DNA from: Asterias rubens
Taxonomy: Eukaryota > Echinodermata > Asteroidea > Forcipulatida > Asteriidae
Length of the DNA stretch: 64,000 nt
Assembly: GCF_902459465.1 (NCBI RefSeq)
Contig: NC_047063.1
Coordinates: 8,059,343 to 8,123,342, forward strand
Reading direction: 5' to 3'
Part shown: in pieces, positions 40,066-52,300 of the stretch
How positions within the stretch are numbered: position 1 is the stretch's first letter
How the letters are laid out: each line of letters starts with the position of its first letter
Notes under the pieces: model-generated
What the model saw: only the letters and a program-made list of their open reading frames with translations
What the model was told of the DNA's origin: nothing
The model's database searches: none
Position numbers and translations under genes: made by a program

Positions 40066-40205
40066 GTCGGTAGGGGGCGCTAGCACAACTGTGGAGCACT
40101 GGGTTGGGGGAGGCGGGGGGGGGGGGGGGCAGCACGGTGCGGTGGTCGACCGTTAAGTTGTGCTGGCGCCCCCTACCGGTTGGTCGACCGGCACCATCGC
40201 TACCT
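40066..40205. repeat. Foldback with poly-G core, copy B
   Basis: GTAGGGGGCGCTAGCACAAC, a G-rich centre, then AGTTGTGCTGGCGCCCCCTAC. One unit, where copy A has two (29437-29760). Confidence 0.8.
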
Positions 40206-42540
40206 AAACCCGTTTCTGTCTTCTTGATTTGTGGAAAGTAGTGATGATTTTACGTAATAAAAAGCTCTATACAGACGCTAAATAATCACAAAAAAAGTAC
40301 ACGGGTGTCATTTCCAAACTGTGTTGTTATAATCCACGGTCAAAATAATACCTCTTTCTCCAATTCTTCATAAGAAAAATATTAATGTTGTGTTTTGTAA
40401 TAATTATTACCAACATGTTGGTTAACAGCTCTCAGTGCTCTTAATTACCAACTTTTTATAGTAATTAACTTGTGTAGTAATTACCAAAAAGTATATACTT
40501 CATATAAAGATTATTCGAAATCATTGATGTTCTTAACTTCTTGAGTCAAAAGTCCATTCCCAAGTTAAGTTTTCACCCAGTGTGATTAATTCATCACTGC
40601 AACTAGTTCGTGAAATGACTGGCAGAAAAAGACACGATTGAGGGCGCTATATTACGAGACCACTAAAAAGTGAGGTCTCGTCCCCAGCCAATCGCCGACG
40701 TTGCTGCACGCACGCGCAGTTGCTTCACTATATGTTCATTAGTGAAGTAGGCGTGGCTTACATTCCAGGTTACGTCAAAATGAGCAGACGATAACCTGTT
40801 GTTGGTGGAGCTTCGAAAAAGCGCGGTTCAATTCAAGTCACAATTGCATATTTTTTAAAGGGCACACATTTGGGCATTCCACAACGTTACAAAGGACTAT
40901 TCAGACAGGATTAACTCGTGGCTCGTGCACGAATTCAACTCCAGGGACCAACGAAGACAAAGAATGGTTGACCCCATTTCTGCCCCTTTAGAGAAAACAA
41001 CCATTTTGTGGAATAAAAAGAGTTTCTTAAGCTGCACAGTTAGAGGAAAAAACGCATTGTTTTGGAGTCTCCTTTCAAGAGGAAAGCTCGACCAAAAAGC
41101 CACTGACGCTGTATGAACTGCAAGTTACTTTTTAGTTATGCACGCGACAACGAACCGGCCACGATGTGACTCCACTTCTCTCTACTGGATTTGGACCTCG
41201 GTACTTCAGATGAACTTGTGGACAATTTCATTATTTGTTGACCTAAACTTTATTGGCTAACGTCTGACAGCCATCGCAAGAGAAAGTTGTGAGTAATTTT
41301 GTTGTTGAGAATGCAACCGGCTTGAGCTCCACCGAGCGGGCACTGACGGAGAAACGCAGGATAGACTTTTAAAGATGGATCCGCTCTGGTGTTGAGCACT
41401 CGTTGGTTTGCGAGCTCCACGAAATTACATTGAAATCTTGCAGACTTGGAAATGGATACTGAACTAATTTTAACGAGACAAGTCAACTGTTGGAGTGAAG
41501 GACGGGCCTGCTGAAGTATCTTCAGTGTTGTGTGTTTTTGTCTGTGGATCTAAGACGTGAAGGAAGGATGTACTCCAGGTAAAGAAAGTCTGTGGACAAG
41601 TTATCAAGAAATGTGTTATGAACAGAAACATTGAACTTGAGAGACAATTAATTTTAGAAACAATAGACTTTTGTGGTGTGTGTTTTGTCTATGGATCTAT
41701 GAAGAAATGTCGTCAAAGGTAAAGATATTAAGACAACCACGGTAAGCGAAGACCTAACCCAATTCCGTCCCAATGCTAGCAGGTTTTTTACCTCCCTTCT
41801 CATGCACAGGGTTTTCTACGAGTATTTGTTGATGTTGTCAACTAGTTTTCTGTTTTACGAAATTGACGTCCCCTTTTCCGGCTGGTCTAAAATGGTTTCT
41901 GTCATGGCACAATGGTCGCAGCCATGTGGTGCTAAGGGGACTCAATGTCCCAAATCAATATTGGACAATTTGCTTGGGTTGTTGGAGCTGCAGTTTTGAT
42001 GTATAAGTTGTCATAATTTTCAAACAACACTAAACTATTTTTTAGGTGTTACTGTAAAATTAGGGCCTAAAAACCAAACGTTTTTCTCTTGTTCTCTTTA
42101 TTTGTTTATTTGTATTTAGTAGGGGACGCACGAACATCAATAGTCAAGGCTGCTTGAAAGAAACATAATAAAAACGTAACTTTATTTCATGGCTTTACAA
42201 AGCCTTGCAACTGTAAAAGGTAGACTGTAAAAATTTATCCGGCTTAAGCATACCCTTGTTTTAAAATTAAATAAAGTTTGGAGAGACATGAAAAAATAAG
42301 GTTGAAACTGCGAGAAAATCTCTGTATTGTTTTTACATACAAGATACTGACATTATTCGAGTGATTTTTGCTAGACAACATTATTGTGTTGACTCTCATA
42401 ACTGTAACAAGTTTATCGTAAAGATTAATCCCATTGGAGTACACATTGTTCAAAACGTTTTTTTTTAAGGAAGACCAATTAATGTAACATAAACAAGATT
42501 ATGTTGAGCTTTTGCTCAAACAATAATTAGTTTGACCATC

Positions 42541-42560
42541 ACCCCCCCCCCCCCCCCCCA
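42541..42560. repeat. Poly-C tract
   Basis: About 19 consecutive C. Homopolymers this long are often misread, so the length is uncertain. Confidence 0.7.
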
Positions 42561-44517
42561 GGAAACTTTATGCTGTAAAAAGTTAATTGTATTTTCATAC
42601 TACAAACGTGGGGGTAGAAATATTTCTACCTCCATGCTACAAACGTGGGGTGGGCACATAAAACTGCAGGGGCGAAGAAAACTAGAAAAACCTCCGTGAA
42701 TGAATCCGTCACAAGATACCAATACATTGAAATATTTTAGCTCTTGCTCTTAGACATATTTTGGCGCTCCCTCGTCTGGAAATAATAAATAACTGAACCT
42801 AAGGCATAACATTATAATGAATAGGCTTTTCAGAAATAAGTAGGGTTTTTAGAACCATGGAGGAATTTTCTTCCTCCATGTCGGAACGAAAATAGATCAT
42901 GTAAATCGAGCGCTGCGGCAACGTGTTTTTAGAAGATACTACAAAGCCATTCCATGGGGAGAGTATTTTGACGTCCCCTTTAATGTCTTCGCCACTGATG
43001 ATGAAAAGAAACTGTCATCTATGCCATGGTCGTCCGAGGTAACTATCATTGGGAAAGTAAGTATATAGCAAGGCCTAAATATTATTAAGTTTTAGTGTTG
43101 GCTAGGATGTTTTTTCTCCACTACAGCTTCAAGCCATGTGCCCAAGGCAATCTTCACTGACGATGATCTGACTTGATGAGAGATGATTCCAAGGAGTAAA
43201 CACACAACAACAAAGGTCATTGGTTGCAGAAAGGTCAAGTATAAGGTCAAGTATAAGGTGAAGTATAAAGGTCATGATGGGTAAGGTCAGGTACCAACAG
43301 AGTTCTAATAACCAATATTTTGGTCTATCCACAGGATTTTTTAACCACTTTTATCCGCAGCCTAACCAATTTTTTTCCCACAGCAATAACAAAAAAATTC
43401 TCACAGACAATAATAACCCACAATTTTTGTGTCTTCCTACCTACAGGTAACTGTTTCCTTGTTCATATGTTCTCCATCACAATGGTGTGCCCCGTGAGAA
43501 GAAAAAACAACAAAGTATCGGGACCAAGAAAAGCTGAAGTGAAAAATGGTTTTACTTGAATTATTTTGTGTGTTCTAATCTTTCATGATATGAGTTTTTC
43601 TTGCAGGAAACGGCTGCAGTCTTCATGGCGACCCAGTTCTTAGTGCGTGTGTGACAATAAAAATGGGTAACGTATGGCAGAAGAACTGAGTGAAATGGTT
43701 TTGGTCCAAACAATCGTATATTATCTTTGTTTGACACATTTTTTATTATTTTTTAAGCAGTTAATCGTCGACGTTTTATGACTGATGATCAAAGTGATGT
43801 GTGCGTGGCTTATAAGGCTGGTCTGGTAACGTATCCGGTGCAAACCATTACTATTCATTATCCCTGATGCAAAATTGTTGATAAACATAATGCAAAAAAT
43901 ATTCAAAATATAGTTGTGAACCAAATAATTATTGAAAACTTGTCACCGCTGAAAATGTCGTCAAGTCACCTAACAGAAATTAATGATCAGAAATCAAAGA
44001 CCATTATTTTAACATAGCGCCCTCATTGTCCATAGAGGTGAGCATCAAATAAGGGGCGTGTCTAAAGTGACTGCAAAAGTGGGGCAAATATTGTTCTGTT
44101 TGCATTGGCGCTTTGCAATCACCTAGCTATTATATCATTTAAAGACAGAATTTTTCCCTATGTTATTTTTTTGTATTGTTCACAAATCTAGATAAACTTT
44201 TTGACATGAAAGAAAACTCTCAAAAATAAATCAATATTGACACTGGCGTTCAGCAACGCACAATAATTAATGCATTTAGACAGGTACCATAACAACAGAT
44301 TTTCCGGTTGTACTCCTCAGTGAGTAGGTCAGGATGCCTGTCCTGTGTGCCGTATACCATTTTTTTGTGTGAAAATTATGTTTTTTCCCAGGCAGTTTTG
44401 TGACAGTCGACTGGATCGGAACAGTGGAGCGATTTGTGTATTTAGCAAAGCAACACTCACAATGGATTGGAGACGTAGCTGGAGACAATGTGCAACCTTA
44501 ACTAGGATCTGGTAAAT

Positions 44518-44911
44518 TTATTTTAATCTCTTAGTCTTATCTCTTCGATTAAAAAAAAAGACAAAGTACAAATACAAAAAGTAGGATTGGAAACTTTGAT
44601 GAAGATGCATCAACAGGAGTGAGACACTGATCTGATTTTGTGTATTTTCAAAATTCAAAGTTTAGTGAGGATTGCAGAAACACAATCAATCATGGGTTTC
44701 ATGGAGCAGTTTATTATAATCTCTTAGTCTTATCTCTTTGATTAAAAAAAAAGACAAAGTACAAATACAAAAAAGTAGGATTGGAAACTTTGATGAAGAT
44801 GCATCATCAACAAGAGTGAGACAATGATCTGATTTTGTGTATTTTCTAAATTCAAAGTTTAGTGAGGATTGCAGAAACGCAATCAATCATGGGTTTCATG
44901 GAGCAGTTTAT
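44518..44911 (+). repeat. Tandem pair of about 193 bp, nearly identical
   Basis: CTCTTAGTCTTATCTCT at about 44528 and 44721, ending CATGGGTTTCATGGAGCAG in both units. Very few differences. It lies just outside the copy B border. Confidence 0.85.
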
Positions 44912-44969
44912 TATTGCTCTATAATAAAAAAAAAATTGTGAGCTGTGGTGGTTCTGGGAATTAAGGACC

Positions 44970-46060
44970 GGGGGTCGATTTCACTAACGCGTTTTGTTCA
45001 TCGCAAACGCCGAAATCGATCGCTAAATCTAAAATCCATCGCAACTTAGCGATGGATTTTTAGCCGACGATTTCACTATAACTTAACGATGAATATACTC
45101 GTCGCAAAGTTTTATTTAGCGATGACAATCTTGCGATGACATGTTAGTGGTCGCAAAGTAAAAGTTCATCGCAAACTTATGATACATCGCGCCATTATGT
45201 GCTTATAGTTATAGCGGTGTACGTTTTGACGTATAAATTGCCCGTGATTTAGAGTAAAATGAGTGGCGCTACATTATTTTAATCTTGCGGTCTTTTACCT
45301 GGTAGACTCAGATTGCCGATGACAACTATCAGCGACGCAACTGCAGCAAAGAGCCCCTTAATATCGGTAAAAAGGAGATACAACATGGGTTCGATTATTT
45401 TAACCATCATTTTTAGAAAAAATAATGTGTAATGTATTGGCAAATTGACAGTGTGAAGCTTAGTATTATTTCTTCCTCCATGGTATTATTAGACAGATAT
45501 ATGTCAGAATTTTCATCAATCCCACCGTTACAACAGATTTACGAAAACTGTTTATTAAAATCTAAAATTATAATAGAGGCCATAGGCCTATAAATGCTTT
45601 AACCCTTTGTAAATGAATGCCTAAACATCGTCCACAATAGTTTGTGTGCACCAACATGACAACGATTTACATATAAACTGCACAATGCCATTTCATTTCG
45701 AGCGACGACCGACGATTTTGTTGCGATAGTAAGCACAAAAATTTAGACTAAGCTTTTTTTGTACGCACTAAATGCTAATATTGAGTAGCGTACAGTAATT
45801 TTTTTAGTAGCAAATGAATACATTTTGTGTAGCATTTTGCTCTGCTGTACAACAAGGAAATCGTTTACTGCACAATAGTAGTTAAAGAAAACCCTAGTTT
45901 TAATCTAATTAAAAAATATGCATGATTTTGAATGCGTGTTACAATGAAACTAGTTTATTTTTGCTGAAATGGGTCAGGAAAATCTATTGTGTTGTAATTC
46001 ATTTAATCACACTTCTGTACAAGATCATCTTTAAGTGAAGGTAGATAGAGAATGGAAAAA
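44970..46060. other. Non-coding interval with CATCGC-rich repeat
   Basis: GGGGTCGATTTCACTAACGCG starts a stretch with ATCGCAA and TCGCAAAG motifs to about 45190, resembling the left part of a foldback whose right end I did not find. The rest to 46060 is AT-rich with nothing recognised. Confidence 0.45.
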
Positions 46061-46347
46061 ATAAATGCAAATTCGCAACGAATAATTCGCAGCTTAACTT
46101 GAGTTGTGCTCAACTCTCTTGCAATATTGCAGCGAAACAGAGATGTGACGTTTGCATCACATTTGCATTCGCGTTCACAGGAAGTATGAGCCCCGTTCAT
46201 ACTATCTGCAAATGCGTAGCAAATTTTGACGTCACAAATTTGCCACGAATAGTTCTCAGTTCAACTCCTGCAAAACATTCGCTTAAAAAAACGCCATGTG
46301 ACGTCAAAATTTGCTTTGCATTTGCAGGAAGTATAAAGCGGGCTTAA
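46060..46347. repeat. Two adjacent foldback repeat C copies
   Basis: AATTCGCAACGAATAATTCG to GGAAGTATGAGCCCC (to about 46191), then CCGTTCATACTATCTGCAAATG to TTTGCAGGAAGTATAAAGCGGGCTT. Diverged relatives of 8175-8357. Confidence 0.7.
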
Positions 46348-46429
46348 CTCTAAAAATAGATGTTTGGCGTTTCCATTACAGTTAATAGAAAGTGTACGCT
46401 CATAAATCATCTTATAAATCACATCATTG

Positions 46430-46530
46430 TATAAGACTAGTTCTTAAACGGGCAGGGTCTTGCCACGTTGCCTTTATCGCATGGCAACGACCCTGCAAGG
46501 TTTTAAACGGACGTTTAAGAACGAGTCACT
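46430..46530. repeat. Short inverted repeat
   Basis: GACTAGTTCTTAAACGG.CAGGGTC.TTGCCA pairs with GACCCTGCAAGG.. and CGTTTAAGAACGAGTC, a hairpin of about 95 bp. Confidence 0.55.
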
Positions 46531-46898
46531 ACTCTTTTATTCCCATTCATAAATGCCATTTGTTAAAAAGCGTTATTAAATAAAATTATACACACTTTGA
46601 CAATTAAAATTCAAGGTTTTAAATATTTTTTTCAAAAACTTTGTAAAGAATATGTTTGATGTGCGTGGGTTGTGTGTACGCGCGCTTAGAAATAGATTAC
46701 GTGCTGTTACTAATAGCTATGAATTGCGTTCCGCATGATAACATTGGCGTACGTTAGCTTGCACGCCTGACATGCGGAAGCCAGCCGAATATAAACAGCT
46801 CCAGCTGGTCATTATCAACCATTTAAACACCCCCACGTGACGCACTCTCCACCAATAGGAGTAGCGAAACTGTCTTGGGTATTTATGAATGAAACTTA

Positions 46899-47055
46899 AA
46901 GGCAGTGGACACTATTGGTAATTGTTCAAAATAATTATTAGCATAAAACCTTACTTGGTAACGAGTAATGGGAGCTGTCGATAGTATAAAACATTGTAAG
47001 AAACGGCTTCCTCTGAATTAACGCAGATTTCGAGAAAGTAGTAATTTTTCACGGT
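46899..47055 (+). repeat. Interspersed repeat A, 5' part
   Basis: TTAAAGGCAGTGGACACTATTG to AGAAACGGCTTCCTCTGAAT, then TTTCGAGAAAGTAGTAATTTT. Ends where a LINE fragment begins. Confidence 0.8.
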
Positions 47056-47086
47056 CGCTGAACGAAATAAGGAGACCGTCAGTCCG

Positions 47087-47323
47087 TCAGCATAGGGCTA
47101 GATAGTGTAGCGCTTTACACACAATTAACAACAAGTAACGAAATAAACAAAATAAACAAACAAATAAATTGAACAAGTGGGTTTTTACAGATTTATTGAA
47201 GACTGCTAGTGAGCTAGTGTGGCGGATGTTGTATGGTAAATTGTTCCAGAGTACAAACTCATAATGGCAAACCCCTTCAAGAATGCAGACAAACAAAGAC
47301 ATTTCCATTGGTATAGACTGTGT
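47087..47323 (-). mobile_element. LINE (non-LTR retrotransposon) 3' fragment
   Basis: On the minus strand the frame reads ...FVLWNNLPYNIRHTSSLAV then FNKSVKTHLFNL, the typical end of reverse-transcriptase-carrying ORFs in CR1/Jockey-like LINEs (LWN.LP..IR...S...FK...K..L). The upstream part is missing, as usual for 5'-truncated copies. The residues after HLF look degraded. A GTAAAGCGCTACACTATC tail follows. The subfamily cannot be named. Confidence 0.65.
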
Positions 47324-47518
47324 AAAGCCCGGTTCATACTTCCTGCGAATGCGAATGCGAAGCGAATTTGACGTGAATTTGACGTCACAACCCTCCTGTT
47401 ACAGCGATATTCGCAAGTGAGTTGAGCAAAGTTGAACTGCTGCGAATAATTCGTTGCGAATTTGTGACGTCAACATTCGTATCGCATTCGCACTCGCAGG
47501 AAGTATGAACCGGGCTTT
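47324..47518. repeat. Foldback repeat C
   Basis: AAAGCCCGGTTCATACTTCC to GGAAGTATGAACCGGGCTTT, with GCGAATGCGAATGCGAAGCG inside. Best preserved copy. Confidence 0.85.
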
Positions 47519-48384
47519 AGTCTTGCGTGTATAAAAAAAATGAGAAAACATCTTGAACAATGACTATATTTTAGCATCTTTGATTCAGTAGGCTAGGGTT
47601 TGGACCAGCTTGGCCCTCGATGTTTGAATACACATGTACAGTCTATTGTCTGTAGACGGTTGCCAAGCAAATTTAATCGCATCACTGAGCATTCATTGTA
47701 TCGTGTAAATATAAGGTGAAAATTTCACCAATCAATCAGTGTAATTGTATTTCTAGATTTTTGATTTATGAAGTCTGTCATTCTTAACTAACAATAATCG
47801 CATTAACGCAGACTTGTATTTTATCAAGGGGAATGTCCTTAAGATTCTGACAGGGTACCAATTAATGGTGGTTGCCATAGAAACCATATCAATAAGTTGG
47901 TTGTTGACCTTTGTATCAACACTTGTTTGTGGTGTTGCATAGCAGGGCCCTTACGCGGCTCTTTCCTAATGAAAAAAAAAAAACTATTTGAGGGAAGAAA
48001 AAAAAAAACAGCTCTTTTGCCACAAAATAAAAGTGTAAAAAGAGGCCAAGATAGGATGTAATATTCACCATACATAGTATGGCATTAAAACTTTGCACGG
48101 GAAATCGCCCCAAATTTGCCTAGACATGATCTTTGAAATAAATTTGAGTTGTTTTGCCATTAAGCTTGGTAGCACAAGCTCCACACCAAAAGTGGGTACA
48201 CAAAGGTAGTTTTGACTCTCCATTCTTCCTGCCTGGACATACATATAATTATATACATGTACATGTAACCACTTATCTCAAAAAATGCTACCAACCTTTG
48301 AAATGAAATTAAACAAACTTTCTGTAAAAATGTGGCTTTTGTCACAAAGCTTGGAAAAGTAATACAGAGCCAAGACACATCGGT
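47519..48384. other. Non-coding interval
   Basis: AT-rich, A-runs at 47970 and 48000, no gene or named repeat seen. Confidence 0.5.
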
Positions 48385-48742
48385 TGGGTTAAAGGATTTG
48401 GGTACCTTTTCAAAATGTCCTTCGATTTACATTAAACTTACAGGGTTTGAAGATAATAATAGTGGAAAGCTTCCCTTCAAATCTTACTTACTGAGGCCTG
48501 TAGTTTTTGAGAAATGAGTAAAACAATGTCATGAAAATACGTTTGTAAATGATTAATTTAATGTTCGTCTCATGAGACAAAAATTATTTTCATGACATTG
48601 TTTTACTCATTTTCCAAAAACTACTGCACCTCAGCACATAGTATTTTCAGGGAAGCTTTCTACTATCATTATCTTCAACATGTGTAAGTTTAGTGTAAAT
48701 CTGTGGACATTATGTTTTTTGTCAAAAGTTACATACACACTT
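48385..48742. repeat. Foldback repeat B, full copy
   Basis: GGGTTAAAGGATTTGGGTACC on the left and CTTTAACAAAAATAC on the right. Arms include AGCTTCCCTTCAAATCTTAC versus GGAAGCTTTCTACTATCATT, around CTCATGAGACAAAAATTATT. Confidence 0.7.
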
Positions 48743-48849
48743 TAACAAAAATACATTCTTTATTTTTGATGCAAATGTCCATCTATTAAATCATTGCAGT
48801 ACCCGCTGGCCGCTGCTAAATATAGGAGTCTAGCTGCCTCTAGCTACCA

Positions 48850-49020
48850 AGCAATCTCGGTGGTCTAGTTGGTATGACACTGCTCTAGAATTGCAAGGGT
48901 CATGGGTTCGAATCCCACCTGAGTAAAAAGCCTGGTGTTTTTTCTTTTTTCAAAGAGTTCGGGGAAAGTACTAAGTGCACAGTGCTGACACACATCGATG
49001 TATATGGGTAAAAACAAAAA
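48850..49020 (+). repeat. tRNA-derived SINE (family 3)
   Basis: A-box-like TCGGTGGTCTAGTTGGTATG, then B-box GGTCATGGGTTCGAATCCCACC, then a tail with CACACATCGATGTATATGGG. The tRNA-like head resembles a short-arm tRNA. It ends about 180 bp before the start codon of the next gene. Confidence 0.7.
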
Positions 49021-49199
49021 ATTAATACTGTAAAATATCCGTTTTTCTCAATTTCTATAGAAACCTGCATACACAAGTGGGAGGAACACCAACGAAGTAT
49101 ATTAATTGACTCTCCTAATGATGACCTTCAGCTGGATATACTATAGATGTAGCCGCTTGTGTTTGGACGCAGTCAGCCAAAAATAATTGGAGCATCACC

Positions 49200-49302
49200 A
49201 TGGGGACTGGTGCGTCTAAAACCTCCGCATCCCTAACACCGAGCCAGAAACCACGGAGTAATAGTCATAATTACCGGACCAAGTCGCATTCACCAACAAA
49301 AG
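49200..49302 (+). CDS. Cupredoxin-repeat gene exon 1, myristoylation signal
   Basis: ATG at 49200 in CACCATGG. Encodes MGTGASKTSASLTPSQKPRS then a basic segment; ends in phase 1 with donor GTAATT at 49303. The end of this exon and its donor are repeated twice downstream (about 49470 and 49680). Confidence 0.82.
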
Positions 49303-52300
49303 GTAATTAGTGTGTTTTACAGCCTCTCTGCCGAATGTCCTAAGCTCTTTAAATAATTTCAACAAACACTGGAAGACTTGGACGGAAAATATACTACGGG
49401 CCAAAATGAGAGGTGATGTATACTGTATTTGTTTTTGTAACTTTTTTGTACAAAAATGCAAGCAAACGAACCAGGCATTCACCACCAATAGGTAATTAGG
49501 CCATGTGTGTTTTAGAGTCCGAGATGAATGTGCTAAGTTCCTTATTATTCACAACAAACGCAGGAAGGCTCGGGCAACAATACCGACCAAAAAACAAAAT
49601 GATTGGTGATGTATACTTTGTTTTTGTAAATTCTCATGGAATTTTGAAAGGAGTTAAAATGCAAGGAATTTTTTAAGAATAGTCATAGTTACCGGATGAA
49701 GCTGCATTCACCAACAAAAGGTTTTTAGACAACTAGTATTTTACAGTCCCGGGCGACCATCCTAAGCTCTTTCAAATAATCACAACAAACGCAGGAAAGC
49801 TTGAACGGAAACTTGTACTACAGGACCAAAAAAGAGGTGATGTAATACTGCAGTTTGTTTTTGTCGTTTTTCGGGGCATGGAATTTGGAAAGGAGTAAAA
49901 ATGCAGGCATGTTTTGAGGATAATGTTTTACTACTCACACTCTGCGCTTGTTATCATGTGTGTTTAAAGGCTCTGGACGCTATTGGTAATTACTCAAAAT
50001 AATTATTAGCATAAAAACTTGTGGTGAGCTATTGCTACTAGTATAAAACATTGTGAGAAATGGCTCCCTCTGAAATAACGAGTTTTCGAGAAAGAAGTAA
50101 TTTTCCACTAAGATATTTCAATTTAATTTTGAGACCTCAGAATTAGAATTTGAGGTTCCGAAATCAAGCAATCTGGAAGCACACAACTTCGTGTGACAAG
50201 GGTGTTTTTTCTTCCATTATTATCTCACAACTTCTACGCCTAATTGAGTTCAGATTTTCACAGGTTTGTTATTTTGTGCAGTGCATATAAATTATGTTTA
50301 GATACACCAAGTGAGAAGACTGGTCTCTGAAAATTACCAATAGTGTCCATGTCTTTAATGCCCTCTCGACCGACCAAAATGGATAAACTGTCGCGGGTAT
50401 TTATGAAATATTATTTTTATTTGTTTCAGGAAAGGGGAGTTCATCAGCTGATGTTGTCCGAGTCGGTCTGACCAAGCTGGGTTTCTCTCCCGGAGATGTC
50501 ACTCTCACTGAGGGACAGGTAAATTTCTCTCTTTACTTTTTATCAACAAAACAGTAATTCTGTATCCTGCCACTTTTTGTGGGACACAAACACATATCCA
50601 CAGATTTACATTAACTCACACAGTTTGAAAATAATGATAGTAGAAAGCTTCGCTTAAAACATTACTGGCCGAGGCTCTGTATTTTTTGAGAAATGAGCTA
50701 AACAAGTCACAAAATTTATTTTTGCATGTTAAGCGCATTTTCGGAACATTGTTTTACTCATTTCTCAAAAACTACAGCACCTAAGCAAGTAATACTTTAA
50801 GGCGAGCTATCTACTATCATTATCTTCAAATGGTGAAAGTTAAATGCAAATCTGTGAACATTGTGTTTTGTGTTACTAAAAGTAACATTGTGTTTTGTGT
50901 TACTAAAAGTACCCGAATCCTTTAAAGGATTCGGGTACTTTCTCAAGATGTCCACAGATTTACATTAGACTTACAGGATTTGAAGATAATGATAGTGGAA
51001 AGCTTCCCTTCAAATATTACTAACTAAGATTGTGTAGTTCTTGAGAAATGAGTAAAACAAGTCACAAAATAGTTTTGGTCTTATGAGACCAAAACTATTT
51101 TAGCATGTAAAATCCCCTTAACCAGTTATGATATTATACCAAAACCATAGCATAACTGGTTAATACGTTTTTACATGCTAAAACTGAGACGAAAATTATA
51201 ACTTTTACTCATTTCTTAAAAACAACAGCACCTCAGTAAGTAAAATTTCAAGGGGAACTTTCTACTATCATAATCTTCAAACTGTGTAAGTTTAATGTAA
51301 ATCTGTTGACATTGTGTTTTTTGTTAGGAAAAAGTACATATTACCCTTTAAGCAGCTCTATGAAATTGGGTCCAGGTGTTACTAGACGGCGAATGCAGGG
51401 GTAGTGTTAAGAGCAAGTATTGATCTTTTAGACAAAGCTGCATCGTGTCGCCCTGGTTATTGAATCAATAAACACACATGCTTGAATTGACCGTAGCGAT
51501 GTAGCCATAGAAACATACAACAAACTGGTTTCTCCCCTTGAAAAACAAAAGAGCCATTAAAGTTACAATGAAGCCTTTATGTAAAGTGAGAGAGGGAAAA
51601 TTGCTTCTTCCTAATTAAATGTCTAGAGACATTGTGTTTGTCCCAATTAATTTAACGGATGACTGATTTTACGATGGTTTATACTAATTGTATTGAAACA
51701 AGACTTGCAAAGGAGAGGCGATACATGTAACAATAGTATTAGTGGTGTAACACCCACCTCCCAAGCTCAACACCCTAGCCTAGGCCCCGCCCCCCCCAAA
51801 TCAGATTTCTTGCCCCCTCTTACACCCCCCCCCCCTCACTCATGGCTATCAGGTTGGCGTAGTGATATCTTACTTCACCTTCCAACTCTAGGACCCTGGT
51901 TCGAATCCCACTTGTGAATTGGGTTTTCCATGCTGTAATTCTCTTGGTTTTCTTTCTCCTATAATCTAAAATATCATAAGTAACATTGAGATAACAGCTA
52001 CATCAGTGGTTTTCAAACTGTTGTTAAAAAAAATGGGCCCAAGAAAACAAAATGTGTACCCATAACTGTACCTATATGCATTTAGACTCTTCTTATTAAT
52101 TGCAAACCATCACACCGCATTTTCTGGATGAAGTGCCCCGTTGACATAAAAATCTCATAAAAAATCCCTTGTGGTGAAAACTGCATTAGTCAGAATTGTT
52201 TTCTCTTTCATTCATTTCGGAATTTTACTACTCCATTGAGTCTTAAAGGCACTGGATACTATTGGTAATTACTCAAAGTAATTGTTAGCATTAAACTTAC

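Larger units (their letters stand above)
36800..44425 (+). repeat. Segmental duplication, copy B
   Basis: Same orientation as copy A (25160-33640). Differences include loss of the segment equivalent to 26420-28635, an insert at about 39131-39772 and a palindrome at about 38600-38750. Similarity stops near GACTGTCGACTGGATCGGAA (33605) versus GACAGTCGACTGGATCGGAA (44403). Confidence 0.85.
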
